The position numbers were made by a program, and so were the translations under genes. The notes under the pieces were generated by a model. The model ran no database searches. It was not told the DNA's origin and saw only the letters and a program-made list of their open reading frames with translations. From positions 148,429 through 212,428 of the forward strand of contig NZ_VDCQ01000006.1 in NCBI RefSeq assembly GCF_006265175.1: a stretch of 64,000 nt of DNA. The letters are read 5' to 3'. Origin of the DNA: Paenibacillus hemerocallicola. GTDB taxonomy: Bacteria > Bacillota > Bacilli > Paenibacillales > NBRC-103111. This document shows positions 1 to 8,613 of the stretch, in pieces (the stretch's first letter is position 1; every line of letters starts with the position of its first letter).

Positions 1-1
1 T

Positions 2-520
2 CCGTTTACGGAAGCGAACCTATACAAGCGTCACGACGTTCAAACGTATGCCGAGAGCGCGGCGGCTTCGGAACCATTTCCCACGTTATCCGGGCAAGCC
101 GTAGCGGACGCTTCGAAGGACAAAGCCGACGATGTCAAAAAGCTCGAGAACAGAACCGTTCTTCTGGTGGACGACGATATGCGCAACATATTCGCCTTGA
201 CGGGCGTGCTCGAGTCGTTCGGAATGAACGTCATTTTTGCGGAGAACGGTCGGGAAGGGTTGAAAATGCTGGAGCGTTTCCCCGATACCGATCTCGTGCT
301 GATGGATATTATGATGCCTCAGATGGACGGATACGAAGCGATCAAAGAAATACGCCAATGCGATGAGAAATACCGCAGCCTGCCGATTATCGCCCTGACG
401 GCCAAAGCGATGAAAGACGACAGGGACAAATGTCTGGAGGCTGGCGCCAACGACTACATAAGCAAGCCGGTCCGATACGAGCAATTATTGTCTTTGCTAA
501 GAGTATGGCTTCACCGGTAA
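2..520 (+). CDS. Hybrid sensor histidine kinase, C-terminal receiver domain (5' end outside window)
   Basis: The reading frame is open from base 2 to the TAA at 518-520 with no start inside, so this is the 3' end of a longer gene. A loose Ala/Ser/Glu/Lys linker (about 50 codons) leads into a complete response-regulator receiver domain: the LLVDDD acidic pocket, the phospho-acceptor Asp in [13 protein letters not shown] (codon 305-307), the conserved Thr in IALTAKA and the Lys in ISKPV. A receiver domain as the last module is typical of hybrid histidine kinases. The next gene, 50 bases downstream, is another REC-kinase, so the two probably form one signalling pair. The sensor and kinase parts cannot be seen. 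Confidence 0.85.
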   Translation, partial: PFTEANLYKRHDVQTYAESAAASEPFPTLSGQAVADASKDKADDVKKLENRTVLLVDDDMRNIFALTGVLESFGMNVIFAENGREGLKMLERFPDTDLVLMDIMMPQMDGYEAIKEIRQCDEKYRSLPIIALTAKAMKDDRDKCLEAGANDYISKPVRYEQLLSLLRVWLHR

Positions 521-570
521 TTGACGTGTTTAGCATCAGGAAACGTTTCATAAATGGGGGTAGTGATAAC

Positions 571-2148
571 ATGGTCAAAGTATTAGCCGTCGATGACCGG
601 CCGGAAAATTTGCTTGCGCTGGAGGGGGTGCTGGCATCTTCATCCTATGAAGTCGTCTCGCTCCGATCGGGCGAGGACGCGTTGCGCTATTTGCTTCGCG
701 AAGATATCGGCGATTTGGCCGTCATTTTGATGGATGTCCAGATGCCCGGATTGAACGGATTTCAGACGGTGGAGCTGATTAAGCAGAGAGAAAGATGCCA
801 GGACATTCCCGTTATTTTCGTAACCGCGATCAGCACTTCCTCGGAGCATGTGCGCCAAGGGTATGACGCGGGCTCCATCGACTATTTGTTCAAGCCGATC
901 GATCCGGATTTGTTAAGAATGAAAGTTGGCGCATTTGTGAAGCTTCACCGTTATTACCGGAAGACGATCGAACAGGGGGAAATGCTGAGAAAGCGGACAT
1001 CGGAGCTGGAGGATTCCAACCGCAGGTTTGCGGAAACGGACGCCTTGCTAAAAGACCAGAACGAGAAGCTGGAGTCGATCGTGGAGGAGCGCACGAAGGA
1101 GCTACTCGTCTCTAATATCAGGCTGCTCCGATCGCAGGAGCGGTTCAAGAAAATGTTCATGTCCAGCCCGTGCCTGATTTCGATCCGGCGGTTGAGCGAC
1201 CTCGCTTATATAGACGTTAATGAAAGCTGGAACAATTTTACGGGGTACGGAGAAGACTCGATCGGAGATTGCTCGAATTTGCTGCAAATGTCGCTGGAAT
1301 CCGAGGGGGGGACGGAGTTTTTCCGCGATCGGCCTATGCGCAACGTGAAAGTAAACTATAGGACGAAGACGGAAGAATGGAGAGACGGTCTTCTTTCCAC
1401 GGAAATCATCGACATCGAAGGGGAGAAATGCTTGCTCGAAGTTATCGTGGACGTAACCGAGAAAGTCCGGTACGAGAAGGAGATGACCCGCCTGTCCGAG
1501 CTGAATCTGGTCGGGGAGATGGCGGCCGGAATCGCTCACGAAATCCGCAATCCGATGACGACGATACGCGGTTTTTTGCAGCTATCCCAAAACGCCGGGG
1601 GGCGGATGGACAAGGAGCATGTCGATATGATGCTGGAGGAGCTGGACCGGGCGAACAGCATTATTACCGAGTATTTGTCGCTCGCCAAAAACAAGCAATC
1701 GGACAGGCGTCCGACGTCGCTGAATCGTCTGCTCGATTCGCTCTATCCGTTGATCCAGGCCGAAGCGATGATGTCCGGCAAGCGCGTGCAGATGGAGTTC
1801 GGGGATTGCGGCGATATTGCCATCGACGAGAAGGAAATCCGCCAGTTCATTCTGAACATGTCGTTAAACGGACTTGAAGCGATGTCCCCGGGTGGAGTAC
1901 TGACGATTCGCACGGAGTCTGTCGACAAATTCGTCATCTTGCGCATCATCGACCAAGGCTCCGGAATCAGTAAAGAAAATTTGGAGAAGCTCGGACGTCC
2001 CTTCTTTACGACGAAAGAACAGGGAACCGGCTTGGGCTTGGCAGTCTGCTACAGCATTGCGGCCCGGCATCGGGCGGCGATCGAGGTCGACAGCGGACCC
2101 GGCGGGACTGCATTCGCCATCCATTTCAACGCGTCGGACGAGCACTGA
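571..2148 (+). CDS. Response receiver-PAS-sensor histidine kinase
   Basis: Soluble 525-aa kinase. Residues 1-120 are a receiver domain (D8/D9, phospho-acceptor D55, K108). Residues 125-190 are a heptad-rich coiled coil, about 195-305 a PAS-like domain, then HisKA with the H-box GIAHEIRNP (H323) and a HATPase_c domain with the N-box around N433, the G1 box DQGSGI, the F box PFFTTK and the G2 box GTGLGLA. The kinase half resembles the KinA-KinE/NtrB-like class that starts phosphorelays. The start at 571 fits where the REC domain begins and has GGGGGT ten bases upstream; in-frame codons back to 430 would overlap the upstream gene. No transmembrane segment is visible, so it probably receives its signal through its own REC domain from the upstream hybrid kinase. 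That link is inference. Confidence 0.9.
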   Translation: MVKVLAVDDRPENLLALEGVLASSSYEVVSLRSGEDALRYLLREDIGDLAVILMDVQMPGLNGFQTVELIKQRERCQDIPVIFVTAISTSSEHVRQGYDAGSIDYLFKPIDPDLLRMKVGAFVKLHRYYRKTIEQGEMLRKRTSELEDSNRRFAETDALLKDQNEKLESIVEERTKELLVSNIRLLRSQERFKKMFMSSPCLISIRRLSDLAYIDVNESWNNFTGYGEDSIGDCSNLLQMSLESEGGTEFFRDRPMRNVKVNYRTKTEEWRDGLLSTEIIDIEGEKCLLEVIVDVTEKVRYEKEMTRLSELNLVGEMAAGIAHEIRNPMTTIRGFLQLSQNAGGRMDKEHVDMMLEELDRANSIITEYLSLAKNKQSDRRPTSLNRLLDSLYPLIQAEAMMSGKRVQMEFGDCGDIAIDEKEIRQFILNMSLNGLEAMSPGGVLTIRTESVDKFVILRIIDQGSGISKENLEKLGRPFFTTKEQGTGLGLAVCYSIAARHRAAIEVDSGPGGTAFAIHFNASDEH

Positions 2149-2165
2149 TCGTCCGACGCCCTTTT
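2131..2165 (+). terminator. Intrinsic terminator overlapping the kinase stop codon
   Basis: GCGTCGGACGA (2131-2141) pairs perfectly with TCGTCCGACGC (2149-2159), followed by CCTTTT. The 7-base loop contains the TGA stop (2146-2148) of the kinase, so the left arm is coding sequence for its last residues. Confidence 0.75.
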
Positions 2166-2166
2166 G

Positions 2167-3081
2167 TTACATGCGCGCCTTCATCGTTTTCAAATATTCG
2201 GAAGGAGCCATGCCCGTCGCTTTTTTGAACTGGCGCGAAAAATAATGGATGCTCGAATAGCCGAGACTTTCCGCGATTTCCGTCACGTTGCACGTTTCCT
2301 CGCGTATATGCTGCTTGGCCCGTTCGATGCGCAGCTTGCCGATATATTCCGTAATACCGCAGCCGGTATGCTCGCGGAAAACGGCTCGCAGATGTGTCTT
2401 GCTCAGGGCGAATTCCGTGCAAACGCTGTCAAGCGTCGGGTGCTCCAGCAGGTGTTCGTCCAAATATTCGACGATGCGCCCGATCAGATCGCGCTGCCCC
2501 TTTTCCTTCGTAATCGAAGACAGCTTCGGATTGATCGCCCGTTCCCGGTTGTTGCGGATCAGCTGGATGAGCAGCCCTTCCAAATACATTTTGATCAGCT
2601 GCTCCGAGCCGAATTCCGGTTTTTCCTTTCGCGTAAGCGGGTGCGTCGGCTTTTCCGGCTTTGGCCCCGCATAAGGCCTCGCCACCGGAAGCTCGAACAG
2701 CTTGTTCCCTTCGTCGATCAGCTGCGACAGCAGCTCGCGCTCCCCGTTGCCGAGCCGCAGCGCCTTATGGGTGAAAAACTTCATCGCTTCGGATTGGCAG
2801 TCGAACGCGACGATGAAGATGTTCGGAGGCGTTTTCTGGTTGCATCTCAAGCTGTGGAACTCATTCGGCGAATAAAATACGATTTCCCCTTGCTTCAGAT
2901 GAAACGTGCTGTAATCGGTCGAGATTTCCACCTCTCCCTTGTCCACGTACAAAAACTCCCAGAAATCATGCTTCTCTCCGCCGTATACGTAATCTTTATT
3001 CAGCTCGCTGTAATGGAACGAATATATTTTGTCGATGGATATTTGTTCCTTGAGCACAATATACCGGTATCGCGTTTCCAT
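2167..3081 (-). CDS. AraC-family regulator with N-terminal cupin-type sensor
   Basis: A 304-aa protein. The N-terminal half (about 20-130) has the beta-rich AraC_binding/cupin pattern (FWEFLYVDKGEVEIS, HLKQGEIVFYSPNEFHSL). The C-terminal 100 residues hold the double helix-turn-helix (LDSVCTEFALSKTHLRAVFREHTG; NVTEIAESLGYSSIHYFSRQFKKATGM), ending in the usual PSEYLK. It is transcribed away from the five-gene sugar operon that starts at 3275, so it most likely controls that operon in response to a sugar or sugar acid. A 20-bp-spaced direct repeat in the shared upstream region is a candidate binding site. The ligand is not readable from sequence. Confidence 0.88.
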   Translation of the reverse strand: METRYRYIVLKEQISIDKIYSFHYSELNKDYVYGGEKHDFWEFLYVDKGEVEISTDYSTFHLKQGEIVFYSPNEFHSLRCNQKTPPNIFIVAFDCQSEAMKFFTHKALRLGNGERELLSQLIDEGNKLFELPVARPYAGPKPEKPTHPLTRKEKPEFGSEQLIKMYLEGLLIQLIRNNRERAINPKLSSITKEKGQRDLIGRIVEYLDEHLLEHPTLDSVCTEFALSKTHLRAVFREHTGCGITEYIGKLRIERAKQHIREETCNVTEIAESLGYSSIHYFSRQFKKATGMAPSEYLKTMKARM

Positions 3082-3150
3082 GACTCCCCATCCTTCTTTC
3101 GAAAGCTTGTCATAAACTCATCGTAAGCGCATCGGACTATCGTGTCAATA

Positions 3151-3180
3151 AAGTGCAAACAGAAGGACAAAAATGCAAAT
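3151..3180 (+). promoter_or_regulatory. Direct repeat, candidate AraC-type operator
   Basis: AAGTGCAAAC (3151-3160) and AAATGCAAAT (3171-3180) are repeated in the same orientation exactly 20 bp apart, two helical turns, in the divergent AraC/operon intergenic region. AraC proteins commonly bind such direct repeats as dimers. A weak -10-like TATGAT lies downstream at 3223-3228. Confidence 0.45.
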
Positions 3181-3274
3181 TTCACATCGTTTAAGCCAAA
3201 GATTTCGAACTCCTATCCCCGGTATGATAACGGTAGAAAAACGATTTCGAACCAAATGGAGGAGATGGATTGCT

Positions 3275-4261
3275 ATGAATAAAATTCGCACGGCCGTAGT
3301 CGGCCTGAACATGGGACTCGCTCACGCTTACGCCTACAAATTGGCGGAGCGCTCGGAGCTGCGCTGGGTTGTCGATCTGGACGAAGAGAAAGCGAAGAAG
3401 GTGGCCGAAGAGCTTGGCTGCAACTACACGACCGATTGGACGAAAATTCTCGACGACGTCGATGCGGTCAGCTTGTGTACGCCCCATCATTTGCACGCGT
3501 CCCAGTCGCTTACGGCCATTGCCGCCGGCAAGCATGTGCTTCTCGAGAAACCGCTCGCCAACTCCGAAGAGGATTGCCTGAGCGTAGTACGCGCGGCCGA
3601 ACAAAATAACGTTACGTTGATGCTCGCCTTCGTCGTACGCTTCTTGCCGGCGATCCGCAAGCTGAAGGAAGCGGTGGACAGCGGCAAATACGGCGTACCG
3701 ATCAGCGCCCAAGGCTGGGTCGAGGCATTCCTGAATCCGGCGCCGGGCACTTGGTTCGCCAGCAAGGAAAAGCTTGGCGGGGGCTGCTTGTTCAGTCACG
3801 GCTGTCACTACATCGATATTTTGCTTTATTTGCTTGGCGAGCCGAACCGGGTATCCCATTTCGGAACGCGCGTAGGCACCGAGTGGATGGAAGGCGAAGG
3901 CACGTCGCACGGCATTATCGAGTTCAAGAGCGGCGCGCTCGGCCATCTTGTCACGAGTTGGGGAATGAAATACAAGAAACCGCCGGCCAAATTCCATATC
4001 CATATGACGGAAGGCTTCCTCGAGCTGGATAACAGCATGTGGAAGGTGACGGCGATTTCCAAGGACGGAACCGAAACGCTGTACGAGCGTCCGCCGGAAT
4101 ATCCGAATCGCCAAGGGCAAAACGTGCTGTTCGAGATCGAGCATTTCCTGGAAAGCATCGCGAACGGCACGCGTCCCGAAACGGACGGCTACGAAATTTT
4201 GAAATCGCACCGGACGATTTGGGCGATGTACGGAAGCCAAGGAGTACCCGTTACGGTTTAA
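3275..4261 (+). CDS. Gfo/Idh/MocA family oxidoreductase
   Basis: NAD(P)-dependent sugar or inositol dehydrogenase family, 328 aa. The N-terminal Rossmann fold starts with VVGLNMGLAHA; the family signature EKPLA (E90-K91-P92) contains the catalytic Lys. The C-terminal alpha/beta domain carries GGGCLFSHGCHYIDILLYLLG, with the conserved His/Asp of the active site. The start at 3275 has TGGAGGAGATGG directly upstream; an upstream in-frame ATG at 3173 has no Shine-Dalgarno and would add 34 unrelated residues. It is the first gene of the operon, 26 bases before a second family member. The substrate is unknown, probably a cyclitol, a keto-sugar or a modified hexose. Confidence 0.88.
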   Translation: MNKIRTAVVGLNMGLAHAYAYKLAERSELRWVVDLDEEKAKKVAEELGCNYTTDWTKILDDVDAVSLCTPHHLHASQSLTAIAAGKHVLLEKPLANSEEDCLSVVRAAEQNNVTLMLAFVVRFLPAIRKLKEAVDSGKYGVPISAQGWVEAFLNPAPGTWFASKEKLGGGCLFSHGCHYIDILLYLLGEPNRVSHFGTRVGTEWMEGEGTSHGIIEFKSGALGHLVTSWGMKYKKPPAKFHIHMTEGFLELDNSMWKVTAISKDGTETLYERPPEYPNRQGQNVLFEIEHFLESIANGTRPETDGYEILKSHRTIWAMYGSQGVPVTV

Positions 4262-4287
4262 CCGATTGAAGAAAGGAGGAAGTTTGC

Positions 4288-5340
4288 ATGAAGACGATTA
4301 AAGTAGGGATTATCGGGTGCGGCCTAATGGGCTCTCTCCATGCTCGCACTTTGCATACATTGCCCGGCGTAACTGTCGCCGCGGTGCAAAACCGGTCGAG
4401 GGAAAAAGCGGAATCGCTCGCCGCCGAGGTCGGAGCGACCGTGTACGATTCGTATGAAGCTTTGCTGGAACAAGATTTGGATGCGGTATGGGTTGCGACT
4501 CCGGACCATTTGCACGTGGATGCCTCCAAGAAAGTGCTGGAATCCGGCAAGCATCTGTTTCTGGAAAAAGCGCTCGCTACCTCGGTAGCCGACGGAGCAG
4601 AGATCGTGGCCGCAGGCGCCGCGCATCCGGAATTGAAATCGATGGTCGCCTACCCGCTGCGCTTCTCTCCCGCATTCCGGGCGATGAAGGAAACGGTATC
4701 GCGCGGCGATGCGGGCAAGCCGATCCAGGCTTGGTCGATGCGCACCCATTTCCTCGATCCGAACCAGCGCGTGTACGACAAATACCGCGATCATTATTAC
4801 GACACTCCGAGCTGGTACTTTTCCGACGAAATCGCCAAAGGACCGATCTTCTCGCACGGTTCCCACGATTACGACCTGCTTACGTGGATGTGCGGAGAAG
4901 TCGAGTCGGTATTCGCATACGGCGGCACCTACCTGCTTCCTCCGGGAAGCGTAGCCGACGCCTTCACCGTATCGCTGCGCTTTGCGAACGGAGGAATCGG
5001 ACAGGTCAGCACGCCTTGGGTGACCCGGGTAGAGTATGACATGACCGGAGTAGCGACGGAAAACTTGACCGTAGTGAACAACAACGGCCAACTGCTCGTG
5101 AAGGACGACAACGGTCCGGAACGCAAAACGTCGTTCTCCGACAACGATATGTGGGTCCGCCTGAACGGCCACTTTATCGATTGCATTCGCGAAAACAAAC
5201 AGCCGCTCATCTCTCTCGAGGATGGCCTGCGCGTAATCGCCGTATCGGAAGCGGCGTACCGTTCGCTGAAGGAACGCCGCGAGGTGGCGGTAGACTATTC
5301 CGCGCTGCGCAGCGCGGCACGGACAGGCGGCGGGGTATGA
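4288..5340 (+). CDS. Gfo/Idh/MocA family oxidoreductase (EKALA variant)
   Basis: Second dehydrogenase of the operon, 350 aa. The Rossmann motif is GIIGCGLMGSLHA. The usual EKP signature reads EKALA (E93-K94-A95): the catalytic Lys is kept but the Pro is replaced. FSHGSHDYDLLTWMCG is the C-domain active-site His segment. A strong Shine-Dalgarno (GAAAGGAGGA) precedes the ATG. The stop overlaps the next start (ATGA at 5337-5340), indicating translational coupling. Pairs of Gfo/Idh/MocA proteins beside a sugar isomerase-like TIM barrel are common in inositol or keto-sugar catabolic operons; the exact reaction cannot be assigned. Confidence 0.87.
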   Translation: MKTIKVGIIGCGLMGSLHARTLHTLPGVTVAAVQNRSREKAESLAAEVGATVYDSYEALLEQDLDAVWVATPDHLHVDASKKVLESGKHLFLEKALATSVADGAEIVAAGAAHPELKSMVAYPLRFSPAFRAMKETVSRGDAGKPIQAWSMRTHFLDPNQRVYDKYRDHYYDTPSWYFSDEIAKGPIFSHGSHDYDLLTWMCGEVESVFAYGGTYLLPPGSVADAFTVSLRFANGGIGQVSTPWVTRVEYDMTGVATENLTVVNNNGQLLVKDDNGPERKTSFSDNDMWVRLNGHFIDCIRENKQPLISLEDGLRVIAVSEAAYRSLKERREVAVDYSALRSAARTGGGV

Positions 5341-6209
5341 CTATGAAACCGACAATCAAGCTGGCGTGCATGAGCTGGATCTATATGAAACATCCGTTCG
5401 AGCGGGCATTGGAATCGATCGCGGCTACCGGATACAAATACGTATCGTTCGGCTTGCCTCACGAAGGCAAGCCCGCATTCGAGGACGGAGTGGAAGGGGA
5501 AGCGGAGCGCATTTCCGGTCTGCTCCGGCAGTACGGGCTCAAGCCCGTATCGCTCGTCAGCACGAATGTGCTGGCGCCGAGCCAGCCGATCGAGAAGGCG
5601 ATCGAACGACTCGATTTCGCCAAAGCGATCGGTGTCGAAGAGCTTCTGTCGCTCGGCACGACAAGCTACACCCGTTTTCCCGACGAGCCGAAGAGCGAAG
5701 AAGAAATGAAGCCGATCAACGAGGCGTTTGCCGAGAAATACCGGCGGATCGGCGAGGAAGCAGGGAAACGCGGCATCGTCGTATCGATCAAGCCGCATAC
5801 GGGCAATACCGCGACGGCTTCGGTCATTGCGGATACTTTGCGGACGATCGGGTCGCCGTATGTTGTAGGCAGCTACGATCCCGGGAACGTACGGTTCTAC
5901 GAAGGCATCGAGCCGCATGAAGATTTTCCCGCAATCGCGTCGCAAACCGTATCGATGGTAGCGAAAGACCATGGCGGCAAGCGTGCGGCGATGGACTTCC
6001 CGATTCCCGGCGAAGGCGATGTCGATTTCGCGTCCATATTCGCCACGCTGCGAGCCGTCAATTTCGCCGGACCGGTCATCGTCGAGCGTTTGGACGGGGC
6101 AAACGGGGCGTTCAGCGCAAACAGTCCGATCGAAGTGCTGGATGAGCGGGTGAAAGCGGCGCGCATCAATCTGGAGCGCTTGCTCGCGGAGGCGGGCTTC
6201 GAAGTGTAA
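5337..6209 (+). CDS. Sugar phosphate isomerase/epimerase (xylose isomerase-like TIM barrel)
   Basis: A 290-aa AP_endonuc_2/xylose isomerase-like TIM barrel. Recognisable segments are the N-terminal ACMSWIYMKHPFERALESIA, GLKPVSLVSTNV, SIKPHTGNTA, the metal-site strand VVGSYDPGNVRFY and FPIPGEGDVDFASIF, and the late strand PVIVERLD. Such proteins bind a divalent metal and act as inosose isomerases or dehydratases, tagatose or allulose epimerases, or hydroxypyruvate isomerases. The ATG at 5337 overlaps the upstream stop; an ATG at 5343 is an equally possible start two codons later. It sits between the two dehydrogenases and the GNAT/ceramidase-like genes of the same operon. Confidence 0.82.
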   Translation: MTMKPTIKLACMSWIYMKHPFERALESIAATGYKYVSFGLPHEGKPAFEDGVEGEAERISGLLRQYGLKPVSLVSTNVLAPSQPIEKAIERLDFAKAIGVEELLSLGTTSYTRFPDEPKSEEEMKPINEAFAEKYRRIGEEAGKRGIVVSIKPHTGNTATASVIADTLRTIGSPYVVGSYDPGNVRFYEGIEPHEDFPAIASQTVSMVAKDHGGKRAAMDFPIPGEGDVDFASIFATLRAVNFAGPVIVERLDGANGAFSANSPIEVLDERVKAARINLERLLAEAGFEV

Positions 6210-6234
6210 AGCATAATATAAGGAGGTAGGCGCA

Positions 6235-7140
6235 TTGGGATCTCCTGAACGACAAAACGTTGAAATACGGCGTTTGGCGGACTGTACGTTCCGACAGGCG
6301 GTCGAGCTGTGGAACCTGGGGTTTGCCGGTTATTACTCCGATATGTCGACGACGATGGAGAAATTTGTGCCGAGACTGGGGCGGGAATCGATCCGCCCCG
6401 ACCTCTCGATTGCGGTCTTCGTGGACGGCGAACCGGCCGGTTTTGTGCTGGTGGCCTTAAAAACGGTAGAAGGCGTCGGCATCGCTTGGAACGGCGGAAC
6501 GGGAGTAAGCCCGAACCATCGGGGCAAAGGATTGGCAAAGCTGCTTATGCGGGAAGCGATCCAGGCCATGAGGGAAAGCGGGGCGGCCACAGGGCTGTTG
6601 GAGGTCGTCCAGAAAAACGCGGGGGCGATCGCCGCATATGAAAGCTCGGGATTCCGGATTTGTGACGGATTGATCGGGGCGAAGCGGACCGGAGCATTCA
6701 CCGTCAACGATTTGCCGGGCGGCGTCTCCGACGATTACCGGATCGGGCGGATGAAACCGAATCAATTGGCCAAGCTGTCCTTTTTCCGTCATGAGACCGC
6801 CTGGTCGGCGGCTTGGTACAATCAAAAAGAAGCCGAGGGCATTGTCGTGACCGACAAGGAAGATGCCGTCGGCGCCTATGCGCTTGTCCGGAAATCGTAC
6901 GCCGATAGCGGCAAGCTGCAAGGCATTACGCTGTATCAATGCGCCGCGGATCGTTCGAGAACCGATGCGCTTCCTATGCTCCACGCGGCTCTTGCGGCCG
7001 CGTTCGCTCCGTTCGGGGAAGATTGCACGAGAGTGACGGACAATTTGTCGATGGCCGATCCGGCCATATCGGAGTGGCTGGAGGCGGCCGGATTCGAGAA
7101 GGTATATACGCAGCATTTGATGATCGTTCAGCTTAACTGA
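6235..7140 (+). CDS. GNAT family N-acetyltransferase (two-domain)
   Basis: A 301-aa protein beginning with TTG, preceded by AGGAGGTAGG at optimal spacing. Residues about 10-155 form a GNAT fold with the acetyl-CoA loop region GVSPNHRGKGLAKLLM (the RGKGLAK segment fits Q/RxxGxG/A) and the beta-bulge EVVQKNAGAIAAYESSGF. The C-terminal half (DYRIGRMKPNQLAKLSFF onward) looks like a second, degenerate GNAT-like domain. It lies 25 bases after the TIM-barrel gene and 122 bases before the ceramidase-like gene. The acceptor substrate is unknown; an amino sugar or an amine released by the next enzyme is conceivable but unproven. Confidence 0.82.
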   Translation: MGSPERQNVEIRRLADCTFRQAVELWNLGFAGYYSDMSTTMEKFVPRLGRESIRPDLSIAVFVDGEPAGFVLVALKTVEGVGIAWNGGTGVSPNHRGKGLAKLLMREAIQAMRESGAATGLLEVVQKNAGAIAAYESSGFRICDGLIGAKRTGAFTVNDLPGGVSDDYRIGRMKPNQLAKLSFFRHETAWSAAWYNQKEAEGIVVTDKEDAVGAYALVRKSYADSGKLQGITLYQCAADRSRTDALPMLHAALAAAFAPFGEDCTRVTDNLSMADPAISEWLEAAGFEKVYTQHLMIVQLN

Positions 7141-7262
7141 CGCATGCGAAATAAGCAGGTTTTGCAACGGCAAAAAATATTTGTTTCGGGTCCCCGCAAA
7201 GTACCTGGATAGGCATCGGAGCATAAGTCCCACTTTGTGGAGGTATTGGAGGAGGAGCAGCG

Positions 7263-8555
7263 ATGATTCGAGCCGGTATGGCGGAAGTCGATATAACGCC
7301 CGCCTTGGGCAGCGAAATCCCGGGTTATTTCGGACCTCGTCTGGCGAGCGGCGTAAAAGACCCGCTTTACGCGAAATCGCTTGTAGTGGAAACGGAAAGC
7401 GGAGCTGTGGCGTTTATCGTATTGGATGCGATCGCCGTTTCGAGCCCGACCGTGCAAAGCATTCGAGCAAGCGTGCAGGCGGAGACGGGCATCGAACCGG
7501 CCGGGATTTTCGTCTCGGCCACGCATACCCATACGGGCGGCCCGGTTTCCACGGGCTTCGGTTGTACCGAAAGTCCGGAGTATTTGGAATGGATCGCGCG
7601 CAGGGCGGCGGACAGCGCGCTGCTCGCTTATCGAAGCCGCAAGGCAGCCAGGATCGGCTTCGGCCGCGGACAAGAAGAGGACATCGCGTTCAATCGGCGC
7701 TTTTTCATGAAGGACGGTACATTCCGCACGAATCCGGGAATCGGCAATCCGCTCATCGACCGGGCTGCCGGTCCGATCGATCCGGAGGTGCTGGTCATGC
7801 GGATCGATGATGCCGAGGGCAACCCGATCGGCGTCGTCACGAATTATGCATGCCACACGGATACGGTGGGTGGTACCGAGCTGTGCGCCGACTTTCCCGG
7901 CGAGCTGAGCCGGTTCGTGAAGCGCGAGCTCGGGGAGCAAGCGGTCAGTCTGTTTCTGTTCGGACCGTGCGGCAATATCAATCATATAGACGTGTCGGGG
8001 AAACGGAAGCGGGATCCGGATCATTTCCGCTGGATGGGCCGCATTCTAGGGGCGGAAACCGTCAAAGTCCGCGATAAAATCATCGCAAGCGACGAAGTTT
8101 CCATTTCGGCGCTAAACGGCGAGTTTACGGTGGACCTGAGACGACCTACGGAAGAGGAAGTCGAAGCGGCCGGAAAGTTTCTCGAAAGCGAAGCGCACGA
8201 TTTGCGCGAGACGTTGTACGCCAAGGAAATATTGAAAATCGCCGCCAGCAGCGATTCGGGGCCGGCGACGGTCGAGGTACAAGCGGTGCGGATCGGCGAA
8301 TTGGCGGTAGTAGGACTTCCGGGCGAAATTTTCGTCGAGTTCGGATTGGACATCAAAGAGCGTTCGGGCAGTGCTTACACGATGATAGACACGATGTGCA
8401 ACGGCACGATTCGCGCCTATATTTGTACGCGCGAGGCTCATCGGCAAGGCGGGTACGAGCCTAGAATGACATTCCGCAACCGGTTTCCCGTAGAAACCGG
8501 CGAGCGTCTGGTCGAACTGGCCGTGCAGCTGCTGGACAGGCTGGACACAAAATAA
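7263..8555 (+). CDS. Neutral/alkaline ceramidase-like metallohydrolase
   Basis: A 430-aa protein of the neutral/alkaline non-lysosomal ceramidase N-terminal fold. Family hallmarks are the opening MAEVDITPALGSEIPGYFG, the zinc-binding SATHTHTGGP (H88, H90) and NYACHTDTVGG. No signal peptide is present and the C-terminal Ig-like domain of true ceramidases is absent, as in many short bacterial relatives found in sugar-catabolic operons, which are probably amidases on small substrates. A good Shine-Dalgarno (TGGAGGAGGAG) precedes the ATG. It is the last gene of the operon and is followed by a strong terminator. True ceramidase activity should not be assumed. Confidence 0.82.
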   Translation: MIRAGMAEVDITPALGSEIPGYFGPRLASGVKDPLYAKSLVVETESGAVAFIVLDAIAVSSPTVQSIRASVQAETGIEPAGIFVSATHTHTGGPVSTGFGCTESPEYLEWIARRAADSALLAYRSRKAARIGFGRGQEEDIAFNRRFFMKDGTFRTNPGIGNPLIDRAAGPIDPEVLVMRIDDAEGNPIGVVTNYACHTDTVGGTELCADFPGELSRFVKRELGEQAVSLFLFGPCGNINHIDVSGKRKRDPDHFRWMGRILGAETVKVRDKIIASDEVSISALNGEFTVDLRRPTEEEVEAAGKFLESEAHDLRETLYAKEILKIAASSDSGPATVEVQAVRIGELAVVGLPGEIFVEFGLDIKERSGSAYTMIDTMCNGTIRAYICTREAHRQGGYEPRMTFRNRFPVETGERLVELAVQLLDRLDTK

Positions 8556-8567
8556 GCAGGACATCGA

Positions 8568-8613
8568 ATAAACAAAAGGACTCTCGCCATCGCGGCAAAG
8601 TCCTTTTGTTTAT
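8568..8613 (+). terminator. Bidirectional intrinsic terminator of the sugar operon
   Basis: ATAAACAAAAGGACT (8568-8582) and AGTCCTTTTGTTTAT (8599-8613) form a perfect 15-bp inverted repeat around a 16-base loop, with A-rich and T-rich arms typical of a terminator working in both directions. Confidence 0.85.

Noticed and set aside
3191..4240. 349-codon open frame antisense to the first dehydrogenase gene
   Set aside because: It mirrors a clear Gfo/Idh/MocA gene; its product is His/Arg-rich without any domain and there is no ribosome binding site.
7263..8555. Secreted ceramidase
   Set aside because: No signal peptide and no C-terminal Ig-like domain; only the N-terminal fold is shared.
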